Positions 12,237 through 21,175 are shown, counted from the first letter of the stretch. The stretch is 64,000 bases of DNA from Yoonia sp. SS1-5 (GCF_038443705.2 NZ_CP151767.2:2046001-2110000), one strand, 5' to 3'. Translations and numbers: made by a program. The notes: a model not told the origin generated them from the sequence alone.

Positions 12237-13412
12237 ATGACCAACGTTGTTATCGCATCTGCCGCACGAACCGCTGTCGGCAGCTTTGGTGGCGCATTTG
12301 CCAACACACCTGCCCATGACCTGGGCGCCGCCGTTCTGGAAGAGGTCGTCGCCCGCGCCGGTATCGACAAATCCGAAGTCAGCGAGACGATCCTCGGGCA
12401 AGTCCTGACCGCCGCGCAGGGGCAAAACCCCGCCCGTCAGGCCCATATCAACGCAGGCCTGCCCAAAGAAGCAGCCGCATGGGGTATCAACCAGGTGTGC
12501 GGATCCGGCCTGCGTGCCGTGGCGCTGGGCGCCCAGCATATCCAGCTTGGCGATGCCGACATCGTGGCCGCTGGTGGGCAGGAAAACATGACACTCAGCC
12601 CGCATGCCGCAGCCCTGCGCGCGGGCCACAAGATGGGTGACATGAAATATATCGACACGATGATCCGCGACGGTCTGTGGGACGCGTTCAACAATTACCA
12701 CATGGGCCAAACCGCCGAGAACGTCGCTGACCAATGGCAGATCACCCGCGACATGCAGGATGAATTTGCAGTCGCATCGCAAAACAAGGCCGAGGCCGCG
12801 CAGAAGGCTGGCAAGTTTGCCGATGAAATCGGGGCCTTCACCGTCAAGACCCGCAAGGGCGACATCGTCGTTGATCAGGATGAATACATCCGCCACGGCG
12901 CAACCATGGAAGCCATGCAGAAACTGCGCCCCGCCTTTACCAAGGAAGGGTCTGTGACCGCTGCCAACGCATCCGGCCTGAACGATGGTGCCGCAGCGAC
13001 ACTGCTGATGTCCGCAGAAAACGCCGAAAAGCGCGGGATCGAGCCGTTGGCCCGGATCGCGTCCTACGCCACGGCTGGCCTTGATCCGTCAGTGATGGGG
13101 GTCGGCCCGATCTACGCATCCCGCAAGGCGCTGGAAAAAGCTGGCTGGTCCGTTGACGACCTGGACCTTGTCGAAGCAAACGAAGCCTTCGCCGCACAGG
13201 CATGTGCCGTGAACAAGGACATGGGCTGGGATCCGGCCATCGTGAACGTCAACGGCGGCGCGATTGCCATCGGCCACCCGATCGGCGCATCCGGTTGCCG
13301 CGTCCTGAACACGCTGCTGTTCGAGATGAAACGCCGCAACGCCAAGAAGGGCCTCGCGACGCTTTGCATCGGCGGCGGTATGGGCGTCGCACTTTGCGTC
13401 GAACGCCCCTAA
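12237..13412 (+). CDS. phaA: Acetyl-CoA acetyltransferase (beta-ketothiolase)
   Basis: Condenses two acetyl-CoA to acetoacetyl-CoA, the first step of polyhydroxybutyrate synthesis, and can run in reverse. 391 residues, typical for the family. The nucleophile Cys88 is in [10 protein letters not shown], the general-base His near 348 is in GHPIGASG, and the second Cys near 378 is in CIGGGMG. The gap 12085-12236 must hold the promoter; an AAAGGGAC ribosome site precedes the ATG. phaB follows at 80 bp. No phaC synthase is present in this window, as is usual where phaAB and phaC are separate. Confidence 0.95.
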   Translation: MTNVVIASAARTAVGSFGGAFANTPAHDLGAAVLEEVVARAGIDKSEVSETILGQVLTAAQGQNPARQAHINAGLPKEAAAWGINQVCGSGLRAVALGAQHIQLGDADIVAAGGQENMTLSPHAAALRAGHKMGDMKYIDTMIRDGLWDAFNNYHMGQTAENVADQWQITRDMQDEFAVASQNKAEAAQKAGKFADEIGAFTVKTRKGDIVVDQDEYIRHGATMEAMQKLRPAFTKEGSVTAANASGLNDGAAATLLMSAENAEKRGIEPLARIASYATAGLDPSVMGVGPIYASRKALEKAGWSVDDLDLVEANEAFAAQACAVNKDMGWDPAIVNVNGGAIAIGHPIGASGCRVLNTLLFEMKRRNAKKGLATLCIGGGMGVALCVERP

Positions 13413-13492
13413 GTCACGTCGCAATATTGTTGCGCCCAGCGCGGCGCAACGATAACAAGATTACGTAATAGAATTCCCCGAAGGAGAATATC

Positions 13493-14218
13493 ATGACCCG
13501 TGTTGCACTCGTAACAGGCGGCTCGCGCGGTATCGGCGCGGCCATTTCCACAGCTTTGAAAGACGCAGGCTATAGCGTTGCCGCGACCTACGCAGGCAAT
13601 GAAGAAAAGGCCGCAGCCTTCACAGCCGAAACCGGCATCAAGACCTATAAATGGAACGTCGCCGACTACGAGGCCTGTGCCGCAGGCGTCAAACAGATCG
13701 AGGCTGATCTGGGCCCGGTTGATATTCTGGTGAATAACGCAGGTATCACCCGCGATGCCCCATTCCACAAGATGACGCCGCAGCAATGGCATGAATGCAT
13801 CGACACCAATCTTAATGGTGTTTTCAACATGACCCACAATGTCTGGGGCGGCATGCGCGAGCGCAAGTTCGGGCGGATCGTGACAATCAGCTCGATCAAC
13901 GGTCAAAAGGGTCAGTTTGCCCAGGCCAACTATGCCGCAACCAAGGCCGGCGATATTGGATTCACCAAATCCCTCGCACAGGAAGGCGCGCGGGCTGGCA
14001 TCACGGTGAACATTGTTGCCCCCGGCTACATCAACACCGAAATGATGAGCACGATCCCCGAAAAGGTGATGAACGATGTCATCCTGCCGCAAATTCCCGT
14101 CGGTCGCCTCGGCGAGGCCGCAGAGATCGCGCGCGCTGTCCAGTTCCTTGTCTCGGATGATGCGGGCTTTGTGACCGGGTCGACCCTGTCGGCCAATGGC
14201 GGGCAATACATGTCGTAG
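13493..14218 (+). CDS. phaB: NADPH-dependent acetoacetyl-CoA reductase
   Basis: Reduces acetoacetyl-CoA to (R)-3-hydroxybutyryl-CoA, the monomer for polyhydroxybutyrate. A 241-residue short-chain dehydrogenase with the cofactor loop VTGGSRGIGAAI, NNAGIT, the catalytic Ser in TISSINGQKGQF and Tyr/Lys in YAATKAG. The FxQ-type segment after the Ser is typical of PhaB. The ribosome site GAAGGAG is 7 nt from the ATG. It follows phaA on the same strand and ends before a strong terminator at 14242. Confidence 0.95.
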   Translation: MTRVALVTGGSRGIGAAISTALKDAGYSVAATYAGNEEKAAAFTAETGIKTYKWNVADYEACAAGVKQIEADLGPVDILVNNAGITRDAPFHKMTPQQWHECIDTNLNGVFNMTHNVWGGMRERKFGRIVTISSINGQKGQFAQANYAATKAGDIGFTKSLAQEGARAGITVNIVAPGYINTEMMSTIPEKVMNDVILPQIPVGRLGEAAEIARAVQFLVSDDAGFVTGSTLSANGGQYMS

Positions 14219-14241
14219 CGCGGCCAAAACCTGAAAGTAAC

Positions 14242-14272
14242 AAAGGCCACGCTGATCAGGCGTGGCCTTTTT
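14242..14272 (+). terminator. Intrinsic terminator of phaAB
   Basis: Perfect 11-bp stem AAAGGCCACGC / GCGTGGCCTTT with a 7-nt loop followed by TT, 24 bp after the phaB stop. The As on the left arm would make it work for the minus-strand small gene ending at 14306 as well. Confidence 0.9.
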
Positions 14273-14305
14273 CGTTCGGCTACCAGTCCGGACAGCCGGA
14301 GCGAA

Positions 14306-14422
14306 TTACTTACCGCCGCGGCCGGTCAACCAGCGCCATGCGTCGCGCACGGCCTGCCCACGTTCTTCATGGGCGTTGCGGATACCTTGGCGAATGCGAT
14401 CATCGGTTGTGATCTCGATCAT
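14306..14422 (-). CDS. 38-residue basic helical protein, unknown function
   Basis: A 38-codon frame beginning MIEITTDDRIRQGI and ending DAWRWLTGRGGK, with GGAG 7 nt upstream of ATG 14422. The protein is highly charged and should form one amphipathic helix (RNAHEERGQAVRDAWRWL). It does not match the DUF1127 pattern I know from small Rhodobacterales proteins. It is divergent from the LysR gene across 110 bp containing a perfect dyad, and its end faces the phaAB terminator, which suits a real monocistronic gene. A longer frame from 14488 would begin without a ribosome site. Confidence 0.6.
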   Translation of the reverse strand: MIEITTDDRIRQGIRNAHEERGQAVRDAWRWLTGRGGK

Positions 14423-14505
14423 GATTAAACTCCATTTCAGTGTTTCACTGCATGGGTTGAATATGGGGCTATTTTTGAATGGCGACAAACGAGACTTCCT
14501 ATTGC

Positions 14506-14530
14506 TTCAGTTAAGCTGTATTTAACTGAA
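14506..14530. promoter_or_regulatory. Perfect 9-bp dyad upstream of LysR gene
   Basis: TTCAGTTAA (14506-14514) and TTAACTGAA (14522-14530) are perfect inverted repeats separated by 7 nt, ending 2 bp before the ATG of the LysR gene. LysR regulators bind dyads of this type and often autoregulate from divergent promoters, so this is a candidate operator. It would also form a hairpin over the start region in the mRNA. Confidence 0.6.
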
Positions 14531-14532
14531 AG

Positions 14533-15471
14533 ATGAATGACAGATTACCACCGCTTACCGCATTGCGCGCGTTTGATGCCGCCGCCCGTCACATGTCCTT
14601 TGCAAAGGCAGCAGAGGAATTGAACGTCACGCCAGCGGCCTTGTCCTACCAGATCAAGGCGCTGGAGGCTGATCTGGGGCAACCCGTTTTTCGCCGGTTG
14701 AACCGCGCTGTCGAACTGACCGAAGCCGGTCGCGCCTTGGCCCCGGGCACAGCAGACGCTTTTGCGGCCCTTTCTGCGGCATGGCGCAAGACACGGCGCA
14801 TCACGAATAGTGGGGTCCTGACGGTCACGGCGGGTCCTGCATTCACCTCGAAATGGTTGGCGCCCCGGCTTTATACTTTTGCGCTTGCACATCCCGATAT
14901 CGAACTGCGCTTTAATGCCAGCCTGCGGATCGCCGATTTTGATCGGGACGAGGTTGATGTGGCCATTCGATTTGGTCTTGGCCGTGACCGGGATGTCTTT
15001 GCCACAGACCTGTCACATGAATGGGTGACCCCGATGATGTCGCCCGCACTGGCCGAACAAATCACTACACCCGCCGATCTGGCAGAGGCAGTTCTGATCC
15101 ATGACGATTCGATGTCAGGCTTCCGAACACCCAGCGACTGGCCGGTATGGTGCAAGGCTGCCGGCCTCGACATTGATACAAGCCACGGCCCCCGCTTCTC
15201 GCAGGCGGATCACGCGCTGGACGCGGCCATCGCAGGGGCAGGTGTGGTGCTGGGACGCATTCTGCTTGCCTCGCGCGATCTCGAGGCCGGGCGTCTGGTG
15301 GCGCCATTCGATCTGGCGCTTGTGCCTGAATCGCAGTTTCGGTTCGTCTGTCCGAAGGGGATGGAAAACCGGCCGCAGATCAAGGCGTTCTACGATTGGC
15401 TTGTCGCGGAAACGGCGTTGTCAGGTCAGTTCGAAAAAGGCCGGCGATTGCTACGAACAACCGACCTTTGA
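14533..15471 (+). CDS. LysR family transcriptional regulator (GcvA-like)
   Basis: A 312-residue LTTR. The N-terminal part LPPLTALRAFDAAARHMSF, EELNVTPAALSYQIKALE and LFRRL-like wing (VFRRLNRAVELTEAGRAL) is the pattern of the GcvA/AmpR subgroup. The effector domain follows, with FDRDEVDVAIRFGLG. The dyad at 14506-14530 lies immediately upstream, and a 38-residue gene is divergent from it. The immediate ribosome site is weak (GAAAG). The regulator's targets are most likely itself and the divergent gene, by inference from layout. Confidence 0.9.
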   Translation: MNDRLPPLTALRAFDAAARHMSFAKAAEELNVTPAALSYQIKALEADLGQPVFRRLNRAVELTEAGRALAPGTADAFAALSAAWRKTRRITNSGVLTVTAGPAFTSKWLAPRLYTFALAHPDIELRFNASLRIADFDRDEVDVAIRFGLGRDRDVFATDLSHEWVTPMMSPALAEQITTPADLAEAVLIHDDSMSGFRTPSDWPVWCKAAGLDIDTSHGPRFSQADHALDAAIAGAGVVLGRILLASRDLEAGRLVAPFDLALVPESQFRFVCPKGMENRPQIKAFYDWLVAETALSGQFEKGRRLLRTTDL

Positions 15472-15475
15472 AGGA

Positions 15476-15643
15476 TCAATGCGTGCTGAGCCGCGTGATC
15501 TCTTCTTTCAGCTGCAGCTTTTGCTTCTTCAGTTTCGCAATTTCCAGATCATCGGTCGCCGGACTGCGCTGTAGCATTTCCACCGACTCAGAGAGGGATT
15601 GATGTTTCTTCTTCAGTTCCTGCAAATGCGAACTCAAGCTCAT
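15476..15643 (-). CDS. YdcH/DUF465 family small protein
   Basis: A 55-residue protein read from the minus strand, MSLSSHLQELKKKHQSLSE at the N-terminus and KLKKQKLQLKEEITRL near the C-terminus. Length, the LKKKHQ...L pattern and the Lys-rich second helix KLKKQKLxLKDE match DUF465 (YdcH), which forms a short coiled-coil hairpin. AGGAGG lies 6 nt upstream of ATG 15643. The function of the family is unknown. It is convergent with the LysR gene, with 4 bp between stops. Confidence 0.88.
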   Translation of the reverse strand: MSLSSHLQELKKKHQSLSESVEMLQRSPATDDLEIAKLKKQKLQLKEEITRLSTH

Positions 15644-15760
15644 AGTCGTCCTCCTGTGATTGGTTGTGGATCAATAGCAGCACATATGACGGACCAAGTC
15701 ACGCCGCAGGGCAGCAATAACATCCGCAATCGAGGCTGACGGAAAGATATTGCCAAAGTA

Positions 15761-16522
15761 TTAAGGCCAGATGCCCAATTCGTCGCCGTCTCGCAAAACG
15801 GCGCGGACTTTTTCGGTATAACTTTCCTGATCGCCCTGATGGGTCTGCCCCGCATGCATGACCAATGGACTGCACATCCTGAATGCGGCTTTTCCTTCCT
15901 GCCGGGCGCGCAGCAGGAACAGTTCCGGCGCACGTCCCGGCCGCCCCGCAATGGGGCACAACACGATGGAACCCAGCCGACCATCCAGACCGGACAGCAC
16001 CTCTGGCAGCCGCTCCATTCGCTGGATGATCGTCAGATAACCGCGCGGCCCAACCCGGCGGGCGCCGACATCCAGCCAGTCAGCCAGCGCCGTCGCCCCA
16101 CCCAGGGCGATATCCCGGCCCGGGTCCGTCGACCCGGTCCCCGCCATTCGGTCGAAATAGGGTGGGTTCATAATCACGTGATCGTATCGATTCTGCCGGA
16201 TGTCGGGTGGCAGCCGGCGCAGATCAGCGGTGACGACTTGGAATGCTGCCTGCGCGTGTTCCGCATTTCGCCGCGCCAATGCCGCGTAATCCGCCTGCAG
16301 TTCGACACCGGTCAACCGCAGGCCCGGCAGGCGGGCCGCAAGACACAGCGATGCCACCCCTACACCACATCCCAGTTCCAGAACCGTCTGATCTGGGCGC
16401 GCCTGCACGGATGCTGCCAAAAGCACCGGATCAACACCCGCCCGGTACCCCCGTTTCGGCTGCCAGATCTTAAGGCGCCCGCCCAGAAAATCATCTTGCG
16501 TCAGCGCATCAGTCGCGGCCAA
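15761..16522 (-). CDS. TrmN6-like adenine-N6 RNA methyltransferase family protein
   Basis: A class I SAM-dependent methyltransferase of about 253 residues. Visible are the SAM loop VLELGCGVGVASL, the acidic residue in LTGVELQ and the N6-adenine catalytic motif NPPY (HVIMNPPYFD). The opening GGRLKIWQPKRGYRAGVDPVLL is typical of TrmN6/YfiC, which methylates A37 of tRNA1(Val). No ATG fits. I choose TTG 16522, 9 nt after GGAG and inside the end of the DUF2007 gene, giving translational overlap; TTG 16528 is the alternative. The exact RNA target is unproven. Confidence 0.82.
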   Translation of the reverse strand: MAATDALTQDDFLGGRLKIWQPKRGYRAGVDPVLLAASVQARPDQTVLELGCGVGVASLCLAARLPGLRLTGVELQADYAALARRNAEHAQAAFQVVTADLRRLPPDIRQNRYDHVIMNPPYFDRMAGTGSTDPGRDIALGGATALADWLDVGARRVGPRGYLTIIQRMERLPEVLSGLDGRLGSIVLCPIAGRPGRAPELFLLRARQEGKAAFRMCSPLVMHAGQTHQGDQESYTEKVRAVLRDGDELGIWP

Positions 16523-16733
16523 GGTCAATCTCTCCGTCCCGCATGACAGCCTCGGCCATGAACAGATCACGGTCCAGAACCATCAACCGACGCGGCATTA
16601 TGCCTATGCTTCCTTCGAGGACGCTCATATTTACGTCGAAGGTGAACCAGTCTATACCCTCGGCATCCAGCAGGGCGGTTGCAAAGGCGATGACAGTTGG
16701 GTCATTTGTGCGCAGAAGCTCTTTCATATCCAA
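16509..16733 (-). CDS. DUF2007 family protein
   Basis: A 74-residue protein, MKELLRTNDPTVIAFATALL followed by AEGIDWFTFDVNMSVLEGS and RRLMVLDRDLFMAEAVM. This is the DUF2007 (GlnB-like putative signal-transducing) pattern with a ferredoxin-like fold. Its end overlaps the start of the TrmN6-like gene, and the pair is divergent from the polyprenyl synthase gene. The cellular role is unknown. Confidence 0.85.
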   Translation of the reverse strand: MDMKELLRTNDPTVIAFATALLDAEGIDWFTFDVNMSVLEGSIGIMPRRLMVLDRDLFMAEAVMRDGEIDLGRD

Positions 16734-16782
16734 GACCTAAGATGACGGGCTGGCGTTGTCTATTCACATGACGGAACCTTGC

Positions 16783-17781
16783 ATGAGCCTTGATCTTGCT
16801 GCCACCAAACCGCACGAGGAACTGGCTGCGGCCCTGGCCGATGATCTGACTGCCGTGAACGCGATGATCCGTGCGCGTATGGCGTCTGAACACGCCCCGC
16901 GCATCCCTGAAGTGACCGCGCATCTGGTCGAGGCCGGCGGAAAACGTCTGCGCCCCATGCTGACCTTGGCTGCAGCCCGCATGTGCGGCTATGACGGCCC
17001 CTATCATGTGCATCTGGCCGCAACGGTTGAATTCATTCACACCGCGACCCTGCTTCATGATGATGTTGTCGATGAAAGCAGTCAGCGTCGGGGGCGTCCG
17101 ACCGCAAATCTGTTATGGGACAACACATCCAGCGTTTTGGTCGGTGACTATCTGTTTGCCCGCTCTTTCCAGTTGATGGTCGAAACCGGGTCGATGCGCG
17201 TGCTGGATATTCTCGCCAATGCCGCCGCGACAATTGCGGAAGGTGAAGTATTGCAGCTGACCGCCGCCTGCGATCTGGCGACAACAGAAGATATCTATAT
17301 CCAGGTGGTTCGCGGCAAAACGGCCGCGTTGTTTTCGGCCGCAATGGAAGTGGGTGGCGAAATCGCCGGTCAGGATCAGGCGATCAAGCAGGCCTTGTTC
17401 GACTATGGTGATGCGTTGGGGATCGCATTCCAGATCGTCGACGATCTTTTGGATTACGGCGGCACAGATGCCATCGGCAAGAATATTGGCGACGACTTCC
17501 GCGAACGCAAGCTGACCCTGCCGGTTATTCGCGCTGTCGCGATGGCCGATGATGAGGAACGCGCGTTCTGGGTGCGCACAATCCAGAAGGGGCAACAGGC
17601 ACAAGGTGACCTGGATCAGGCACTGGCCTTACTCGCCAAACATGGCGCCATGGAAAGCACCCGCAAAGATGCGATTGCCTGGGCCGACAAGGCGAAAACG
17701 GCCCTGGATGCTGTTCCCGATCATCCGTTGCGGCGGATGCTGGTTGATCTGGCCGACTACGTCGTCGCCCGGATTAAATAA
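16783..17781 (+). CDS. Long-chain polyprenyl (octa/decaprenyl) diphosphate synthase
   Basis: Builds the all-trans isoprenoid tail of ubiquinone from isopentenyl diphosphate. 332 residues from ATG 16783. Both aspartate-rich motifs are present: DDVVD in TLLHDDVVDESSQRRG and DDLLD in FQIVDDLLDYGG, with GGKRLRPML as the diphosphate-binding segment upstream. The residues before the first motif (AATVEFIHTATLL) lack bulky aromatics near the end, consistent with a long product. ATG 16768 is an alternative start. Alphaproteobacteria usually make Q10, so decaprenyl is the likely product. Confidence 0.92.
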   Translation: MSLDLAATKPHEELAAALADDLTAVNAMIRARMASEHAPRIPEVTAHLVEAGGKRLRPMLTLAAARMCGYDGPYHVHLAATVEFIHTATLLHDDVVDESSQRRGRPTANLLWDNTSSVLVGDYLFARSFQLMVETGSMRVLDILANAAATIAEGEVLQLTAACDLATTEDIYIQVVRGKTAALFSAAMEVGGEIAGQDQAIKQALFDYGDALGIAFQIVDDLLDYGGTDAIGKNIGDDFRERKLTLPVIRAVAMADDEERAFWVRTIQKGQQAQGDLDQALALLAKHGAMESTRKDAIAWADKAKTALDAVPDHPLRRMLVDLADYVVARIK

Positions 17782-17787
17782 TCCGGG

Positions 17788-18408
17788 TCACGGCGGCGGG
17801 GCAGCGGCGACGATCCCGCCCACAAGAACCTGGCTCGCGCTGTCACCAGCAAAGGCACCGACGACCCGCTCGGCCCCAATGGCCCCGTCCAGATCAGCGG
17901 TCACGCCACCAAAACTGACCGTTCCGTCAAGCGCGGTTGTCGCCCCGAAGGTCCCGTTCACGACCAGCCCACCCGCAGAACCTGTCAATGTGTTGTCAAG
18001 CAAGGACGCAAGCAAGGTGATGTTCCCATCGCGGATTTGCTCGACCTCGCCGATCAACGCCAAGTTATAGGTGCCCGTATAGGTGACATCACCGCTGACA
18101 AGCGCCGCCCCCACCGATGAGGTGCTGGCAAACCCGGCCTGCCCCAGAAACTGATCGGTTCCATCCAGCCGCCCATAGGCAAACCGATAGCCCGTCAACG
18201 CCCCATCAATCTCCGCAAGGTCGGCCACATTGCCGCTGACCCCAGTTGATCCAAACCCCGGATCCGGCAAATTCCCGGCAGGATCAAGTGCCGCGCTTTG
18301 CGCCACCGGGACAGTGCCCGCCCCGATACCGCGAAAGTCGTTGACCGGGTCACATGCCGCCAACGCGGAGAGTGTCACCACACCTGCAAATATCCGGGTA
18401 AGCATCAT
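17788..18408 (-). CDS. Lipoprotein with TbpB-like beta-barrel features
   Basis: A 206-residue predicted lipoprotein. The signal peptide ends in the lipobox LAAC, with the lipidated Cys near residue 19. The rest is Gly/Thr-rich and beta-predicted, with repeated short patterns such as GGLVVNGTFGA, GTVSFGGVTADLDGA and the terminal VVGAFAGDSASQVLVGGI. This last pattern (GxFxG followed by a second strand) resembles the beta-barrel of transferrin-binding-protein-like lipoproteins. A protein of the same style is encoded at 38185. The start is ATG 18408 or 18405. Function unknown. Confidence 0.7.
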   Translation of the reverse strand: MMLTRIFAGVVTLSALAACDPVNDFRGIGAGTVPVAQSAALDPAGNLPDPGFGSTGVSGNVADLAEIDGALTGYRFAYGRLDGTDQFLGQAGFASTSSVGAALVSGDVTYTGTYNLALIGEVEQIRDGNITLLASLLDNTLTGSAGGLVVNGTFGATTALDGTVSFGGVTADLDGAIGAERVVGAFAGDSASQVLVGGIVAAAPPP

Positions 18409-18530
18409 GTTTGTCGTCTTCCTAACTGCATATTGTTGTCTTGAATGTGACCCCACATATCCCCGGAATGCAACCGCGCAAACTTTTCAGACACGCAATG
18501 CCCGGCAACGACCCGTATCAAGCCATTGCA

Positions 18531-19394
18531 CTAAGGCGCCAGAATAGCCGCAGGTGCCACCCACCACCCCATCTGGGACAGTTGCAGGATGCGGGCAGCC
18601 TGCCGGGCCGCGGCCATATCCTTGACCAGTCCAAAACAGGTTGCGCCAGAGCCTGACATACCCGTTGCAGCGACGGCAGGCATGGCGTCCAGTTTTGCAA
18701 GGGCCGTGCCTATTTCCGGGGCCAGCGTGCGGGCGGTCGCAAGCAGATCGTTGCGTTGCGCGGCCAGCCATGCGGCAAATTGCGCAAAATCTGTCCTATC
18801 GGAAAGGGGGCTCATCGCGCGACCGTCCTTCTTTTTCAGCCCCCTAAAGACAGACTGGGTCGGCACGTCAACAGGCGGCCGAACCAGCACCAAAGCCGCA
18901 TCCGGCAGCGGCGGTATATCGGCCAGAACGTCCCCGATGCCCGACATGCGCGTGGGGCGGGGCGCATGCAGGCAAACCGGCACATCGGCCCCAAGGGTCA
19001 CGATTTCAGGGGCTGACGGCGGCAGGGGCGCAACTTTCCAAAGCTTGGCGAGAAGGCCCAGCGCGGCCGCCGCATCCGCAGAGCCACTGCCGATCCCTGC
19101 CGCATGCGGCAGGCTTTTCTTCAGGGTCATTGCAGCGCCCTGTGTCACCCCCCGTGCCTTTTGCAGGGCAAGCGCTGCGCGCATGATCAGATTGGTCGCG
19201 TCTGTCGGCACGCCCTGCGCAAAGGGTCCACTTACCGTCAGGCTAAGCTCTGGCGCCAGACTGGCCTCGATCTCGTCGGCGACATCGACAAAGACCACCA
19301 GGCTGTCCAGCAGATGATAGCCATCGTCACGCTGGCCTGTCACATGCAGCGTCAGGTTGATTTTTGCTGGGGCAAGCGCCCTAATCGTTGCCAC
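18531..19394 (-). CDS. ispE: 4-diphosphocytidyl-2-C-methyl-D-erythritol kinase
   Basis: GHMP kinase of the MEP isoprenoid pathway; phosphorylates CDP-methylerythritol. 287 residues if started at GTG 19394. Motifs: catalytic Lys in PAKINLTLHV, DGYHLLDSLV, the ATP loop PHAAGIGSGSADAAAAL, the catalytic Asp in LGADVPVCLH, and the C-terminal SGSGATCFGL. The GTG start lies 14 nt inside the 3' end of the upstream TPR gene; no in-frame ATG is near the conserved N-terminus, so GTG (or TTG 19400) must be used. The overlap implies coupled translation with the TPR protein. Confidence 0.93.
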   Translation of the reverse strand: MATIRALAPAKINLTLHVTGQRDDGYHLLDSLVVFVDVADEIEASLAPELSLTVSGPFAQGVPTDATNLIMRAALALQKARGVTQGAAMTLKKSLPHAAGIGSGSADAAAALGLLAKLWKVAPLPPSAPEIVTLGADVPVCLHAPRPTRMSGIGDVLADIPPLPDAALVLVRPPVDVPTQSVFRGLKKKDGRAMSPLSDRTDFAQFAAWLAAQRNDLLATARTLAPEIGTALAKLDAMPAVAATGMSGSGATCFGLVKDMAAARQAARILQLSQMGWWVAPAAILAP

Positions 19395-21087
19395 GGGCAA
19401 CGCGGATTGGGTCCAGCCCTTCGTCACGCAACACAAGGTCGAGGCCGCGCGAAATCTTGTCGCGAATGCGGCCTGCATCCTCTGCATCGGGGTCAAAAGA
19501 CAACGCGCGATGCCATTGGAAATGTGCCTCGACCTCGCGGCCAACGGCCCAATAGACATCGCCCAGATGATCGTTGATCACCGGATCCACTGGCAGCAGC
19601 TCTGCCGCTGTCTCAAGATAGCCAACCGCCTCGTCGTAGCGACCGAGCTGGAACAGGACCCAACCCAGACTGTCGATAATCGCACCATTGTCAGGTCGGG
19701 CGGCGGCAGCCGTTTCAATCATCGTCAGCGCTTCATCCAGCTTTTCGCCACGCTCTACCAGGGAATAGCCAAGATAGTTCAGCACCTGGGGATGGTCAGG
19801 GTTCAATGCCAATGCAGCCCGGAAATCACTTTCGGCGGCGGCCCAGTTGTCCAGCAGATGATTGGTGATACCGCGGGTGTAATGCACAAACCATTTGACC
19901 GGGCTGGCATCATCATAAAGGTCCAGGGCCCGCGTGTAAGCAGCCGTTGCCTCGTCATACCGTTCGGCCTGGCGCAGCGTGTCGCCTTTGGTCGCGTGCA
20001 CCTGCGGCAAATCCGGGTGGCTGCGTGCCAACGCTTCCAACACCTCGATCGCCGCATCTTCGCGGCCAGCATCGCTTAGGACATCCGCGCGCCCCAATTC
20101 GGCGGCATGAAAGGCCGGGTTCGTGCGCGAAATGCTTGCATAAGCATCATTGGCAAGATCGTATTGCCCCATATCATCCAGCAACTGTGCGGCCATCAGA
20201 ATGGCCGGTGTATTGTCGGGGTCAAGATACGCCGCGGCCCGGGCATAAAGCACGGTATAGGCATCCGGCGCATCCCCCTGCACGATGCCGGCTATGACCT
20301 GAAACATCTCGGCCATGCCTTCTGCGGGGGTCCGCACCGCATCAAAGGCAACGGCTGTTCCGGCCGCAAGCTCTGCACGCAGCTCTGCAACCCGTGGGTC
20401 CAGCTGTTTGCCAAAAACACCGTCAATGATGGCCAACGCGTCCTCATTACGGCCAAGCTGGCTGAGGATTTGCGCCCGTGCCGTCGCACTGCGGGTGCTG
20501 TAACGCAAAACGTTGCCGGTGGCCGCGCCGTTGAAAATGGCCTCGGCCCCTTCGAAATCACCAACGGATGCAAGCGCATAGGCCTTATGCGTCATCCCGT
20601 AGACGGTCATATTCGGGGTTTCGATCACCTGATCGAAACTTGCGAGGGCTTTTGTCATGTCCCCTTCGCCCAGATGCGCCCAGGCCTGCGCGATCCCATC
20701 CACCAGCGGGGCGACAGAGCGGCCCTGTTCCAACGCCGCGAATATCTGATCCCATTGTCCGGTCTTGGCGGCTTGCAGGCTTAGGGTCAGATGGGCAATC
20801 TGGCTTTGATACCCGTTATCGACCATGACCTGTGCCACAGGGATCGCCCGATCCACCTGCCCCAGCGCAATAAACGCTGTCATCGCATTTTCCAGCAGAT
20901 ATGGGTCCGTCGGGTCGGCAATCAGGCTTTTGGTGAAAAAGCGCGCAGATGCCGCAAAATCATTTGCATTGCTCGCATGGCGCGCAGCCAGATACGACCC
21001 GGAGTTCGGGTCAGCCATTGCAGAATTTACAGGAGAAAGCAGGCACACCAGCACTGCCGCTGTCATCGAACGTCTGAACACAGTCAC
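19381..21087 (-). CDS. Secreted tetratricopeptide repeat protein
   Basis: A 568-residue protein with a signal peptide (about residues 1-25, ending SAMA). It is built of helix pairs of TPR type throughout, clearest in the C-terminal third: YDEATAAYTRALDLY, AESDFRAALALNPDHPQVL, LDEALTMIETAAAARPDN, YDEAVGYLETAAELLPVDP and HFQWHRALSFDPD. TPR arrays bind proteins and often act in envelope assembly. It is the first gene of a pair with ispE. A perfect dyad at 21143-21175 lies 56 bp upstream. The specific partner is unknown. Confidence 0.88.
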   Translation of the reverse strand: MTVFRRSMTAAVLVCLLSPVNSAMADPNSGSYLAARHASNANDFAASARFFTKSLIADPTDPYLLENAMTAFIALGQVDRAIPVAQVMVDNGYQSQIAHLTLSLQAAKTGQWDQIFAALEQGRSVAPLVDGIAQAWAHLGEGDMTKALASFDQVIETPNMTVYGMTHKAYALASVGDFEGAEAIFNGAATGNVLRYSTRSATARAQILSQLGRNEDALAIIDGVFGKQLDPRVAELRAELAAGTAVAFDAVRTPAEGMAEMFQVIAGIVQGDAPDAYTVLYARAAAYLDPDNTPAILMAAQLLDDMGQYDLANDAYASISRTNPAFHAAELGRADVLSDAGREDAAIEVLEALARSHPDLPQVHATKGDTLRQAERYDEATAAYTRALDLYDDASPVKWFVHYTRGITNHLLDNWAAAESDFRAALALNPDHPQVLNYLGYSLVERGEKLDEALTMIETAAAARPDNGAIIDSLGWVLFQLGRYDEAVGYLETAAELLPVDPVINDHLGDVYWAVGREVEAHFQWHRALSFDPDAEDAGRIRDKISRGLDLVLRDEGLDPIRVARGND

Positions 21088-21142
21088 GAAAAGCCCTTTT
21101 GTCAGTTACCGACACCCTAGTCAGCCAAAACCTGACACGCAA

Positions 21143-21175
21143 TTGCGACATTCTCTGGGCAGCAAAATGTCGCAA
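21143..21175. promoter_or_regulatory. Perfect 10-bp inverted repeat in divergent gap
   Basis: TTGCGACATT (21143-21152) and AATGTCGCAA (21166-21175) are exact inverted repeats with a 13-nt spacer, in the 287-bp region between the TPR gene (minus) and the gene at 21375 (plus). It could be a two-turn operator or an RNA hairpin. The rest of 21088-21374 shows no small gene or tRNA. Confidence 0.5.
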
